NCBI GenBank assembly: GCA_965204705.1
Contig: OZ242006.1
Span: forward strand, 5,084,001-5,148,000
DNA from: Bin5 sp965204705
GTDB lineage: Bacteria; Chloroflexota; Anaerolineae; Caldilineales; Caldilineaceae
DNA: 64,000 nucleotides
Reading direction: 5' to 3'
Under the pieces are notes generated by a model, which was given only the letters and a program-made list of their open reading frames with translations, searched no databases and was not told the DNA's origin. Positions within the stretch are counted from its first letter, which is position 1. Every line of letters starts with the position of its first letter. Positions 17,977-25,799 of the stretch are shown in pieces. The translations under genes and the position numbers were made by a program.

Positions 17977-18434
17977 CATAAGGAATACGCCATGAGTGGC
18001 ACCACCGCGCAGAACAGTCGGCGGGCAAGAAGTGAGCGCACACAACGTCAGACCGCTGCCTGGTTTCTGCCTCGCCATGCGCCCAGAGCCTCTATGTAGC
18101 CGCAAACGCGAACGTTAGCCAAGACCGTTGTTCGCCTACGGGAACCTGAGCAGTCGGGCCGCCGATGCACGGCGAACGCAGGGGGATGGTTCAGACGACC
18201 GCTTTTGCGAAAGCAATATGCCGTGCTAGAATCAGACGCAGATAGAGCAGATGGTTCCGGCTGTGATTCCTGCAATCTGTCTGATTTGCTTGATTGCCTG
18301 TTCTGCGCTCCGCGACAGTTGATCATCCCCATGCGATGGCCCTGATCACAGTCATTTTTTCGCTCACTTTTGCCGCCCGCACCCCTTTCCAGCCGCATGG
18401 AAATCTGGGCAGCGGATAAACAGCAACTCAGACA
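17977..18434. other. Intergenic region between GT39 and GT2 genes
   Basis: A 458-bp spacer. Apart from a possible 35-codon frame at its beginning (listed separately) no gene or clear promoter is seen. Confidence 0.5.
17992..18099 (+). CDS. Possible 35-residue basic peptide or gene remnant
   Basis: An ATG 16 bp after the GT39 stop is preceded by AAGGA at 7-base spacing, a good ribosome site, and opens a short Arg/Gln-rich frame (MSGTTAQNSRRARSERTQRQ and 15 more residues). No family is recognised. It may be a true small gene or the surviving start of a decayed longer one. Confidence 0.25.
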   Translation: MSGTTAQNSRRARSERTQRQTAAWFLPRHAPRASM

Positions 18435-19454
18435 ATGCAGTCTCCTCGCCATATCGTCTGGTCAGAATGGATTGAGAGCAGCGGCTCGCAGTCGACGCTG
18501 CCAACGAGTGGGATGCCCTCCGGATCTGTTTTGTCTGCAGAGGGAATCGACCTCGCGATAGTCATTGTCAATTACAATGCCAGCGCTCTCCTGTCCGGAT
18601 GTCTGACATCGGTGTTCGCCTCTGCCGGGGATTTTGCCTACACGGTCTGTGTTGTTGACAACGGCAGCAGTGACGACAGCGTCGCGATGATGAGCGACCG
18701 CTTCCCACAGACAGGCCTGATCGTTTCCGAAACCAATCTCGGCTTCAGCGCAGGCAACAACCTGGCTCTTCGCCAACTCGGCCTTTCAGGCCACCAACCA
18801 GCGCGCTCAGGGCCTCTTCCCCGCTACGTTCTCCTTCTTAATAATGACACTGTTTTGCCGACGAACGCATTGGCCGACATGATACAGTTCATGGACGAGC
18901 GGCCCGACTTGGGGGTAGCCGGTCCGCGAGTACGGCGGCCGGACGGAACGCTTGATCTGGCCTGCCGGCGCAGCTTTCCCACGCCGTGGGTGAGCTTCTG
19001 CCGCATGACACGTCTGAGCCGGCTGTTTCCTCAGAGCAAGCGTTTCAACGCCTATAATCTGAGCTACCTGCCGGAGGATGCAGTGCATCCGGTGGACTCG
19101 GTCGTGGGCGCGTATATGCAGGTGCGCACGCAGGCGATCCAGCAGGTTGGGCTGTTGGACGAGGCCTACTTCATGTACGGTGAAGACCTCGATTGGGCAA
19201 AGCGTATCAAGAACGCGGGCTGGGAAGTCTGGTACAACGGAAAGGTCGAGGTCACACATGTCAAAGAGGCCTCCAGCCGCAGGAGCCGCAAGGCCCGCCA
19301 CGCCTTTTATGAAGCGATGTGGATCTTTTATCGCAAACATTACCGGGCCAACAGTTCGTGGGTGCTGGACAAACTTATCTGGCTCAGTATTGCTCTGATT
19401 GGCGGCGTTGACATTGGCATCCGGCTTTGGAAATTACGTCAGGAGCGGATTTAG
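18435..19454 (+). CDS. Family 2 glycosyltransferase (rhamnosyltransferase-like)
   Basis: A protein of 339 residues. The GT-A nucleotide-sugar fold is clear: IDLAIVIVNYNASALLSGCL, VVDNGSSDDSVAMM, NLGFSAGNNLALRQL, then LLLNNDTVLPTNALADM carrying the metal-site region. Downstream is VDSVVGAYMQVRTQAIQQVG and YFMYGEDLDWAKRIKNAGW, the usual acceptor-side block with the acidic catalytic motif. The C-terminus has a basic segment and one hydrophobic helix. It resembles WbbL-like rhamnosyltransferases acting on lipid-linked sugar chains, but donor and acceptor are unknown. The ATG at 18435 leaves about 38 residues before the fold; the ATG at 18513 is an equally good start and no strong ribosome site decides. 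Confidence 0.85.
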   Translation: MQSPRHIVWSEWIESSGSQSTLPTSGMPSGSVLSAEGIDLAIVIVNYNASALLSGCLTSVFASAGDFAYTVCVVDNGSSDDSVAMMSDRFPQTGLIVSETNLGFSAGNNLALRQLGLSGHQPARSGPLPRYVLLLNNDTVLPTNALADMIQFMDERPDLGVAGPRVRRPDGTLDLACRRSFPTPWVSFCRMTRLSRLFPQSKRFNAYNLSYLPEDAVHPVDSVVGAYMQVRTQAIQQVGLLDEAYFMYGEDLDWAKRIKNAGWEVWYNGKVEVTHVKEASSRRSRKARHAFYEAMWIFYRKHYRANSSWVLDKLIWLSIALIGGVDIGIRLWKLRQERI

Positions 19455-19552
19455 CAAAGTTCGCGTTACGACCGATACCGAAGACCGATCCGCCAGAATT
19501 TCGTGAAGTTGATTGTGGAAAGCTACTCGCCGCCCACTGCTGGTCTAGAGCG

Positions 19553-21118
19553 ATGAGCACGATGTGGAAGTCACCGGTTCAGCCGCCAACTGATGTTGAG
19601 GAGCCGCAGACAGAACCGCGGCCGGCCGCGACTGCGGCCGAGCAAGAGGTGTACTCCAGTCCAAACGGAAGATATTCGGCCCTGCGCGCCCAGCGGCCAG
19701 GCGTGCCGAAACGCGCCCAGCTTGCGTTCGCGCTTTCGCTGGCGATTGTGGATTTGGGGTGCACGTGGCTGGCGTTCTTCCTGGCCCACCGGCTCACTGA
19801 GATGAACCTGACGCCGCGTCTGATGGAGTTACAGCCGGATATCATTGTCGGCCCCTTCCTGGAGTTCCTGCCATTGCCGTTGACACAGTCGCTGGTGCTG
19901 CTGTCGCTCTTCTCTTCGCAGCGCATGTACCAGCGCCGGCGGCCGCTCGGTCATCTGGACGAAATCTTTCGCACCGCGAAGCTTACGACGCTGTGCACGC
20001 TGCTGACCGTCGCGCTGGTGAGCCTGTTTCTGCGGGATTTCGTATACCACCGCACGTTCCTGGGCTATGCCTGGCTGCTAAACATAATCATCCTGACGAT
20101 TGGCCGGACTTTGCATGCGCAGATTCAGTGGAATGCCCAGGCCAGAGGCATTGGCGGCGACCGGGTCCTGCTCATCGGCGGCGGCGACTCCGGGCGCATG
20201 ATCCTGCAAAGGGTGCAGGCCTTTCCAAAACTGGGCTTTCAGGTAATCGGAATCGTAGATAACAGCAGTACACGTTCCATTCTGAATGTGCCGATTCTGG
20301 GCGGCGTCGCCGACATTCCCAGGATTATCGACGAATTTGCGGTCGACGAAGTGATCATCGCCCTGCCGGAAAGTACCCATCAGGAACTGATCGGCATCAT
20401 CAGCCTTTGTGAGCGAGAGAAAGTCGGCATTCGCGTACTGCCGGATGCATTCGGGATTATGGCCAGTGAAGTGACGATTGGCTATCTCGGTGGGTTGCCC
20501 CTGGTCACTGTGCGCGATGTGGCTCTCCAGGGTTGGCGACTGACGCTCAAACGCGGGATGGATCTGGTGGGCAGCGCTATCGGATTGGTGATAATGAGCC
20601 CCTTCCTGATGTTGGTGGCGCTCTTGATCAAGCTGGACAGCCCCGGGCCGGTTTTTTACACACATGAGCGGATGGGGCTGGATGCAAAGTCATTCAAGAT
20701 TCTGAAGTTTCGCTCCATGCGCGAGGATGCTGAGAGGTCTGGCCCGGGCTGGACCGTTGAGAACGATCCCAGGCGCACCAAACTGGGCGCTTTCCTTCGC
20801 AGCTCGAATATCGACGAACTGCCCCAGCTGATCAACGTTCTCTTTGGCGAAATGAGCCTGGTCGGTCCGCGACCGGAACGACCGGTCTACGTGGAACAGT
20901 TCAGGCAGATGATTCCCCGCTATATGGATCGGCACCGCGAGAAGGCGGGTATGACCGGCTGGGCGGCGGTGAACGGGCTGCGGGGCGACACGTCAATTGA
21001 AGAGCGCACAAAGTACGATCTCTGGTATATTGAGAACTGGTCACTGGCCCTGGACTTTAAAATAATCATTCGCACACTGGGCCAGTGGCTACTTGGGAGC
21101 AACAAAAACGCCTATTGA
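19553..21118 (+). CDS. Polyprenyl glycosylphosphotransferase (WcaJ-like)
   Basis: A protein of 521 residues that starts surface-polysaccharide repeat units by moving a sugar-1-phosphate from a UDP-sugar to undecaprenyl phosphate. After a Pro/Glu-rich N-terminus come several membrane helices (about 65-220), a Rossmann-like CoA-binding-3 domain (VLLIGGGDSGRMILQRVQAF, GVADIPRIIDEFAVDEVIIA), then the bacterial sugar transferase domain: KRGMDLVGSAIGLVIMSPF, KLDSPGPVFYTHERMG, KILKFRSMREDAE, SSNIDELPQLINVLFGEMSL, VGPRPERPVY and KAGMTGWAAVNGLRG. All conserved blocks are present, so it should be active. It starts 98 bp after the GT2 gene; together with the GT39 gene they form a polysaccharide cluster. 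Confidence 0.92.
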   Translation: MSTMWKSPVQPPTDVEEPQTEPRPAATAAEQEVYSSPNGRYSALRAQRPGVPKRAQLAFALSLAIVDLGCTWLAFFLAHRLTEMNLTPRLMELQPDIIVGPFLEFLPLPLTQSLVLLSLFSSQRMYQRRRPLGHLDEIFRTAKLTTLCTLLTVALVSLFLRDFVYHRTFLGYAWLLNIIILTIGRTLHAQIQWNAQARGIGGDRVLLIGGGDSGRMILQRVQAFPKLGFQVIGIVDNSSTRSILNVPILGGVADIPRIIDEFAVDEVIIALPESTHQELIGIISLCEREKVGIRVLPDAFGIMASEVTIGYLGGLPLVTVRDVALQGWRLTLKRGMDLVGSAIGLVIMSPFLMLVALLIKLDSPGPVFYTHERMGLDAKSFKILKFRSMREDAERSGPGWTVENDPRRTKLGAFLRSSNIDELPQLINVLFGEMSLVGPRPERPVYVEQFRQMIPRYMDRHREKAGMTGWAAVNGLRGDTSIEERTKYDLWYIENWSLALDFKIIIRTLGQWLLGSNKNAY

Positions 21119-21133
21119 AACAACCCAAATTCC

Positions 21134-21163
21134 TTGACAACCCCCTGCCCGGTTTGTTACACT
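21134..21163 (+). promoter_or_regulatory. Promoter of hrcA-grpE
   Basis: TTGACA at 21134-21139 with TACACT at 21158-21163 (18-base spacer). The expected start site, near 21170, falls just before the CIRCE-like element, as at known HrcA-controlled promoters. Confidence 0.6.
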
Positions 21164-21173
21164 TCTTACTTGG

Positions 21174-21200
21174 TTAGCACTCCCATCACAAAAGTGATAA
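21174..21200 (+). promoter_or_regulatory. Degenerate CIRCE operator for HrcA
   Basis: The left arm TTAGCACTC (21174-21182) is perfect CIRCE consensus. Nine bases later the right arm AAGTGATAA (21192-21200) matches GAGTGCTAA at 7 of 9. Position and spacing are exactly those of CIRCE, and the downstream gene is hrcA itself, so autoregulation is likely. Confidence 0.75.
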
Positions 21201-21323
21201 GAGCAATTCTCTGACGTCTGATTGCTGCCAGCTGTTCGCCCGTTCGACTTGCTCTCCACCGGCCGCACCTTTAGCGCGCCAGAGTGAGGGCAGACAGGCG
21301 GCAATCGTATCTGCCAGCAGGTT

Positions 21324-22361
21324 ATGACCGAATTGCAGTTGAGCCAGCGCCGTAAACAGGTGCTACGGATCGTCATCCAGGAATATGTTGAGAATGCCCA
21401 GCCGGTGGGCAGCCAGTCGATCGCGCAGAAGTACGATCTGGGCGTCAGTGCGGCCACCATCCGCAATGATCTGGCGGCGCTGGAGAAGGCCGGCCTGCTG
21501 ACCCATCCGCACACCAGCGCCGGCCGCATTCCCACCGATGGCGGTTACCGGTACTTTGTGGCCAATCTCATGGCCCACACCGACCTGCCCTCGCATGAGC
21601 GGCACATGATTCGCCATCAGTTCCATCAAGCCCGGCAGGAGATCGATCAGTGGTTGCGTCTCAGCACGGCGGTCCTGGCAAAGGCCTCGACAGGCGCGGC
21701 GCTGGCGACCTCACCGCGCTCCATTTCAAGCCGCGTCAAACATCTGGAATTGATCGGCATACAGGATACGGTGGTTTTGCTAGTGCTGGTGCTGGCCACC
21801 GGCACGCTGAAACAGCAGTTGATCACCTTGGAACAGCCGATTTTTCAGGAGGAGTTGAGCCAGGCGAGCAACCTGCTCAATGGAGAAATCTCCGGGGCTA
21901 CGGCTGCCGACTTGCCAGAAAAGCTGGAGGGTTTCACCGGTTTCGCCCGCGAGGTGGGCGAGTTGGTGCTTGACACGCTGCTCCAGTCGGAAGAACAGAT
22001 CGGCGACCGCGTATATCGACATGGGCTGGCCCAGGTGCTGGCCGAGCCTGAATTTTCCGACGGGCCGCAGGTGAGCCGAATCGTGCAGGTATTCGAACAG
22101 CGCACGTTGCTGCAAGAAATCTATGATGATGTGATGGAGTTGAGCGACGTACAGGTGATGATTGCCGGCGAGGGCCGTTTCGGCGACATGCAGGACATCA
22201 GCCTTGTGCTGAGCCGCTATGGTGTCCCGAATCGGGTCAGCGGCCTGTTGGGCGTAGTCGGCCCGATGAGAATGCCTTATGGCCGGACAGTCGGGGCGGT
22301 GCGCTACGTCGCCACACTCCTGAACGAACTGATGCACCAGCTCTACGGCCCAAGCTGTTAG
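21324..22361 (+). CDS. hrcA: Heat-inducible transcription repressor HrcA
   Basis: A protein of 345 residues, normal for HrcA. The N-terminal winged helix reads LSQRRKQVLRIVIQEYVENA, PVGSQSIAQKY and VSAATIRNDLAALEKAGLL, followed by the signature HPHTSAGRIPTDGGYRYFV. The C-terminal GAF-like part ends with SRYGVPNRVSGLLGVVGPMR and PYGRTVGAVRYVA. HrcA represses chaperone genes by binding CIRCE and is itself assisted by GroEL. A CIRCE-like element lies 124 bp upstream, so it probably controls itself together with grpE. dnaK and dnaJ, often in the same operon, are not next to it here. Confidence 0.95.
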   Translation: MTELQLSQRRKQVLRIVIQEYVENAQPVGSQSIAQKYDLGVSAATIRNDLAALEKAGLLTHPHTSAGRIPTDGGYRYFVANLMAHTDLPSHERHMIRHQFHQARQEIDQWLRLSTAVLAKASTGAALATSPRSISSRVKHLELIGIQDTVVLLVLVLATGTLKQQLITLEQPIFQEELSQASNLLNGEISGATAADLPEKLEGFTGFAREVGELVLDTLLQSEEQIGDRVYRHGLAQVLAEPEFSDGPQVSRIVQVFEQRTLLQEIYDDVMELSDVQVMIAGEGRFGDMQDISLVLSRYGVPNRVSGLLGVVGPMRMPYGRTVGAVRYVATLLNELMHQLYGPSC

Positions 22362-22389
22362 ACAACATATTCGCGTAACAGGACCATCC

Positions 22390-23007
22390 ATGAATAAACA
22401 GGAAAAACGGGAAAACACAGCGGTAGAACCGGATAACGGTCAGGTGCCGGAAGAGGCTGTTCTGGAAGCGGAGGAGCTTGACTCGGGCGATGTATCCGAC
22501 AACGAAGAGGCCGAAGAGCGGGACGAGACGGCCGAAGAGACGATCGTCCGGCTTCAGTCGGAGTTGGAGGAGGCTCAGGTGCAGGCCGCGAGCCACCTTG
22601 ACAAGATGCAGCGCACCGTCGCCGAATATGAGAACGCGGGCAAACGCCGCGAGCGACAGAACGAGGAGCGCATCAAGCGCGCCACGGAAAGCATGATGCG
22701 TCAGCTGCTGCCCGTTCTCGATGACCTCGAGCTGGCCTTTCAGAACGTGCCCGAAAGCGTGCCGGGAGAGGACCAGGCCTGGCTGAAGGGATTCGAGCAG
22801 ATTCAGCAGAAGCTTCTGGAAATACTCGCCAGTTCAGAGGTCGAACCGCTGGCCAAGAGCGGTGAATTCGACCCGAATCAACATGAGGCCATTTCGAATG
22901 AGCCGAGCGAAGATGTTCCCAGCGGGCACATCATCCAGACATTACGCACCGGCTACCGCATTCAGGACCGGATACTGCGCCCGGCGCTTGTACGCGTTGC
23001 GCAGTGA
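22390..23007 (+). CDS. grpE: Nucleotide exchange factor GrpE
   Basis: A protein of 205 residues. Residues 1-55 are acidic and disordered. A long heptad region follows (LQSELEEAQVQAASHLDKMQ), with the conserved block TVAEYENAGKRRERQNEERI that forms the GrpE dimer helix, then LLPVLDDLELAF. The C-terminal beta-wing ends with GYRIQDRILRPALVRVA, the family signature. GrpE releases ADP from DnaK. It lies 28 bp after hrcA with AGGA before the ATG, so the two are one heat-shock operon under the CIRCE element. Confidence 0.95.
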   Translation: MNKQEKRENTAVEPDNGQVPEEAVLEAEELDSGDVSDNEEAEERDETAEETIVRLQSELEEAQVQAASHLDKMQRTVAEYENAGKRRERQNEERIKRATESMMRQLLPVLDDLELAFQNVPESVPGEDQAWLKGFEQIQQKLLEILASSEVEPLAKSGEFDPNQHEAISNEPSEDVPSGHIIQTLRTGYRIQDRILRPALVRVAQ

Positions 23008-23036
23008 ATAGCTGGGCGCTTTCCTCCTACCTCTAA

Positions 23037-24050
23037 ATGGTTGCCTTAACCCGACCCGCCGCGGCCAGCCGTCTTCGAGATCCCCAACAGGGCATCCGGC
23101 CCTTTGACGTTGGGCGCGATCTGCGCGCCGTTTCCAGATTGATTACCGAGGCTTTCGCCGACGAGTTGGATGAACAGGGCGAGGCTGCGCTGCGCGAGTT
23201 GCGGATTCTCGGTTATATGAGCGGGCTGGTTCGCATTCTCTACCGCAGTACCGGCGAGTTTCGGAATGTTTTCAACGGTTTTGTCTGGGTAGAGAACAGG
23301 CGTGTTGTGGGGAATGTGACCGTGCAGCGCGCGGCCAGCGGCAGCGGACGGTGGCAGATCGCGAATGTGGCCGTCTCTCCGGCTTGGCGAGGGCGCGGGA
23401 TCAGCCGCGCGCTGATGGAGCATGCCCTGGACTATATCCGCGATATGGGCGGGTCCTGGGCTGTTCTGCAGGTGCGGGGGGAGAACGAGATCGCACGCGG
23501 CCTTTATGAACGGCTTCGTTTCGAGAATATGGGAGGAACGTCGGAACTTTATGCGCCGGTCGTGCCGAAATCGGTAGCGATGCCGGTACTCTCGAATCTA
23601 CAGCCGTTCTCCCCAAATGACAGTAATCTTCTGTTTGATCTGGCCACCAGCCGGCCGCGCGCGGAATCCCAGTGGTGGCGGGCCGCAAGACGAGACGACT
23701 TTCAGGTCCCTCTCGAGAAGCGTATTGGAGAACTGGTTAGCAGACTGGTTGGCCGCCAGCAGATTCATCGCTACGCCATTCGCGAATACAGAAGCCGCTT
23801 TGAAGGCGCAATCCAGGTGACCGCCCGCTGCTGGCGGGGGGAGCACAATATCCGACTCTGGCTGCGGCCCGACGCCCAGGAACAGTATGCCCAGCCGTTA
23901 GTCTTGAGCGCGCTGGCCCTCCTGCAGGGATGTCCCCGCTGGCCGCTGCGGGCGACTGTGAGCACAGAGGACGAAATCGCGGCGCAGACGCTGCTGGAGC
24001 ACGGCTTTTTTGTTCGAAGTACTTTGTACACGATGCGCCTGCGCGTGTAG
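23037..24050 (+). CDS. GNAT-family N-acetyltransferase with extra C-terminal domain
   Basis: A protein of 337 residues. Residues about 20-180 form a GNAT domain: IRPFDVGRDLRAVSRLITEA, then NVAVSPAWRGRGISRALMEHA, in which RGRGIS is the acetyl-CoA pyrophosphate loop, and ENEIARGLYERLRFEN. The remaining 155 residues are not recognised but contain a segment resembling a second, degenerate acetyltransferase half (LRATVSTEDEIAAQTLLEHGF), a feature of two-domain GNAT proteins. The substrate is unknown. It begins 29 bp after grpE, which could place it in the heat-shock transcript; no ribosome site is obvious at its ATG. Confidence 0.8.
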   Translation: MVALTRPAAASRLRDPQQGIRPFDVGRDLRAVSRLITEAFADELDEQGEAALRELRILGYMSGLVRILYRSTGEFRNVFNGFVWVENRRVVGNVTVQRAASGSGRWQIANVAVSPAWRGRGISRALMEHALDYIRDMGGSWAVLQVRGENEIARGLYERLRFENMGGTSELYAPVVPKSVAMPVLSNLQPFSPNDSNLLFDLATSRPRAESQWWRAARRDDFQVPLEKRIGELVSRLVGRQQIHRYAIREYRSRFEGAIQVTARCWRGEHNIRLWLRPDAQEQYAQPLVLSALALLQGCPRWPLRATVSTEDEIAAQTLLEHGFFVRSTLYTMRLRV

Positions 24051-24056
24051 GCCCTG

Positions 24057-24440
24057 ATGAAGCTTTTGTTACGGCTGGTCGGAAACGCCATCGCCTTGTA
24101 TGTGGCGTCGACGTTGATTGACGGCATTCAGTTTGGCGCAGGCGACGGAGTGGATTTCGGCAGTCTGCTGGCGGTCACCCTGATCTTTGGCGTTATCAAC
24201 GCGATCATCAAACCGTTTGTCAAAGTTCTGACCTGCCCGGCTTACCTGGTCACCCTTGGGCTGTTCACCTTTGTTGTCAACGCCCTGATGCTCCTTTTGA
24301 CCAGTCAGCTGGCCCGTCAGCTCAACATCGACTTTCAGGTAGATGGCTTTGGGTCCGCCTTCTGGGGCGCCATCGTCATCAGCTTGGTCAGTTTTCTCCT
24401 TAGTCTTTTCATATCCGCTGAGCAAGACGACAAAGACTAA
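24057..24440 (+). CDS. Phage-holin-superfamily-IV-like membrane protein (YvlD-like)
   Basis: A small protein of 127 residues with four predicted helices (about 1-22, 34-52, 60-83 and 100-122). The block IFGVINAIIKPFVKVLTCPA followed by YLVTLGLFTFVVNALMLLL is characteristic of the four-helix family named after a mycobacterial phage holin, which includes B. subtilis YvlD. Despite the name there is no phage context here, and chromosomal members are common; their function is not established, though some respond to envelope stress. It starts 6 bp after the acetyltransferase stop, consistent with co-transcription. Confidence 0.85.
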   Translation: MKLLLRLVGNAIALYVASTLIDGIQFGAGDGVDFGSLLAVTLIFGVINAIIKPFVKVLTCPAYLVTLGLFTFVVNALMLLLTSQLARQLNIDFQVDGFGSAFWGAIVISLVSFLLSLFISAEQDDKD

Positions 24441-24524
24441 CTGCAGCTCACGTGCGGCGCCGCGCGGTGGTCTGCCGCCGCTCTCCTCTTGAGATTGCAG
24501 TTCAACTTACCCCCGAGGCATACC

Positions 24525-25799
24525 ATGCGTGCAACCTTTCTCCACATGGCTGATTGCCATCTCGGCTATCGTCAGTACAACAGCCGGGCGCGTCAGAACG
24601 ACTTCACCCGCGCCTATCTTGAGATTATCGATGTGGCCATCGACAAGAAGGTCGATTTCGTCCTGCTGGCCGGAGATCTCTTTGAGAAGCGCGCCATCGA
24701 TCCTCTCACTCTCAGTCATGCCATCACGGGGCTGGAACGGCTGAAACAGGCAAACATACCTTGCCTGGCGGTGGAGGGCAACCATGAACTGGCCTACTTT
24801 CGCGACAGTATTGGCTGGGTCCGCTTTTTGGCCGAGCGGGAACTGCTGACGCTGCTCAATCCGCAGATTGACGGGGATCAGGTCGGGCTTCCGCCCTACG
24901 ACAGACGAAAAGGGGCGTATGTGGAACCTGTTCCGGGCTTGCGGGTCTACGGCATGCGTTATCTCGGTAGTGCCACGGCAGCGGTTGTTCAGCGGATTGC
25001 CGACGCACTGGGGGCAGTCGACAGAGAGGGGGTCGAGTACACGGTCTTCATGGCGCATGTAGGCGTGGAAGGGGTAATCGATCGCGCCGGCGGCGCTCTT
25101 AGCCACCGGGAGCTGTCGCCCCTGCGTCCCCATGTCGACTATCTGGCGCTGGGACACATCCACAAGCCCTATGAGTTCGACGACTGGATCTACAACCCGG
25201 GCAGCCCGGAGACAAACTCACTTACCGAATCGGACTGGCCGGAGAGAGGATACTATCTTGTGGAGGTGGATGCGGAGGCGGAGCAAAAGCACCGTACGGT
25301 CTTGCACGCAAATCCCCGGCGTGCTTTTGAACGACTTTTCTTCAAAGTCGACGCGTGCGAGACGCCGGCTCAACTGGTCGAGGCGTGTCAAGGCTATGTT
25401 GCACGGCGGCGGCGTCAGTTTATGGGTAGAGAACCGGTTGTCGAGTTGCGGCTAGGCGGAGTTCTCCCTTTCGACCGCGGCGCGCTGAGGTTGGATCAGA
25501 TTGAAGGGATGATCGAAGAGCAGTACCAGCCTTTGCTCTGTTTTGTGCGCGATGAAACAAGGGCGACGGAGTTCGCGGTGGGGGACGATCAGCAACTCAG
25601 CCGACCGGCTCTGGAGCGGCGCATACTTTCCGACCTTCTCGAGAGGGACAACCGCTTCCGCGCCCGAAGCAGCGAGTGGACCGAGTTGGCGCTCGCCATT
25701 AAACGGTTGGCCGTCGGCGGCGCCTCTGCTGATGCAATATTGGAAGAGCTGGCAAGAGGTAGGGAAAGGGTCATTCAGGGAGAAGAGTTGCCGTGTTGA
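24525..25799 (+). CDS. sbcD: SbcD/Mre11-like DNA exonuclease subunit
   Basis: A metallophosphoesterase of 424 residues. The five metal-binding motifs are in order: FLHMADCHLGYRQY, LLAGDLFEKRAID, VEGNHELAYF, VFMAHVGVEG and LALGHIHKPYEF. The C-terminal part carries a capping domain (AFERLFFKVDACETPAQLVE). With SbcC it cleaves hairpins and processes DNA ends at stalled or broken forks. The ATG at 24525 follows GAGG by six bases and begins directly at the first motif; the frame is open 12 codons earlier without support. Its last seven bases overlap the GTG start of sbcC, so the two subunits are translationally coupled. Confidence 0.92.
   Translation: MRATFLHMADCHLGYRQYNSRARQNDFTRAYLEIIDVAIDKKVDFVLLAGDLFEKRAIDPLTLSHAITGLERLKQANIPCLAVEGNHELAYFRDSIGWVRFLAERELLTLLNPQIDGDQVGLPPYDRRKGAYVEPVPGLRVYGMRYLGSATAAVVQRIADALGAVDREGVEYTVFMAHVGVEGVIDRAGGALSHRELSPLRPHVDYLALGHIHKPYEFDDWIYNPGSPETNSLTESDWPERGYYLVEVDAEAEQKHRTVLHANPRRAFERLFFKVDACETPAQLVEACQGYVARRRRQFMGREPVVELRLGGVLPFDRGALRLDQIEGMIEEQYQPLLCFVRDETRATEFAVGDDQQLSRPALERRILSDLLERDNRFRARSSEWTELALAIKRLAVGGASADAILEELARGRERVIQGEELPC

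Noticed and set aside
18048..18452. A 134-codon minus-strand frame upstream of the GT2 gene
   Set aside because: No ribosome site, no domain, and a Ser/Arg/Cys-rich composition typical of spurious frames.
24057..24440. Phage lysis or holin module
   Set aside because: The protein only carries the historical family name; no other phage gene is near and chromosomal YvlD-like members are common.
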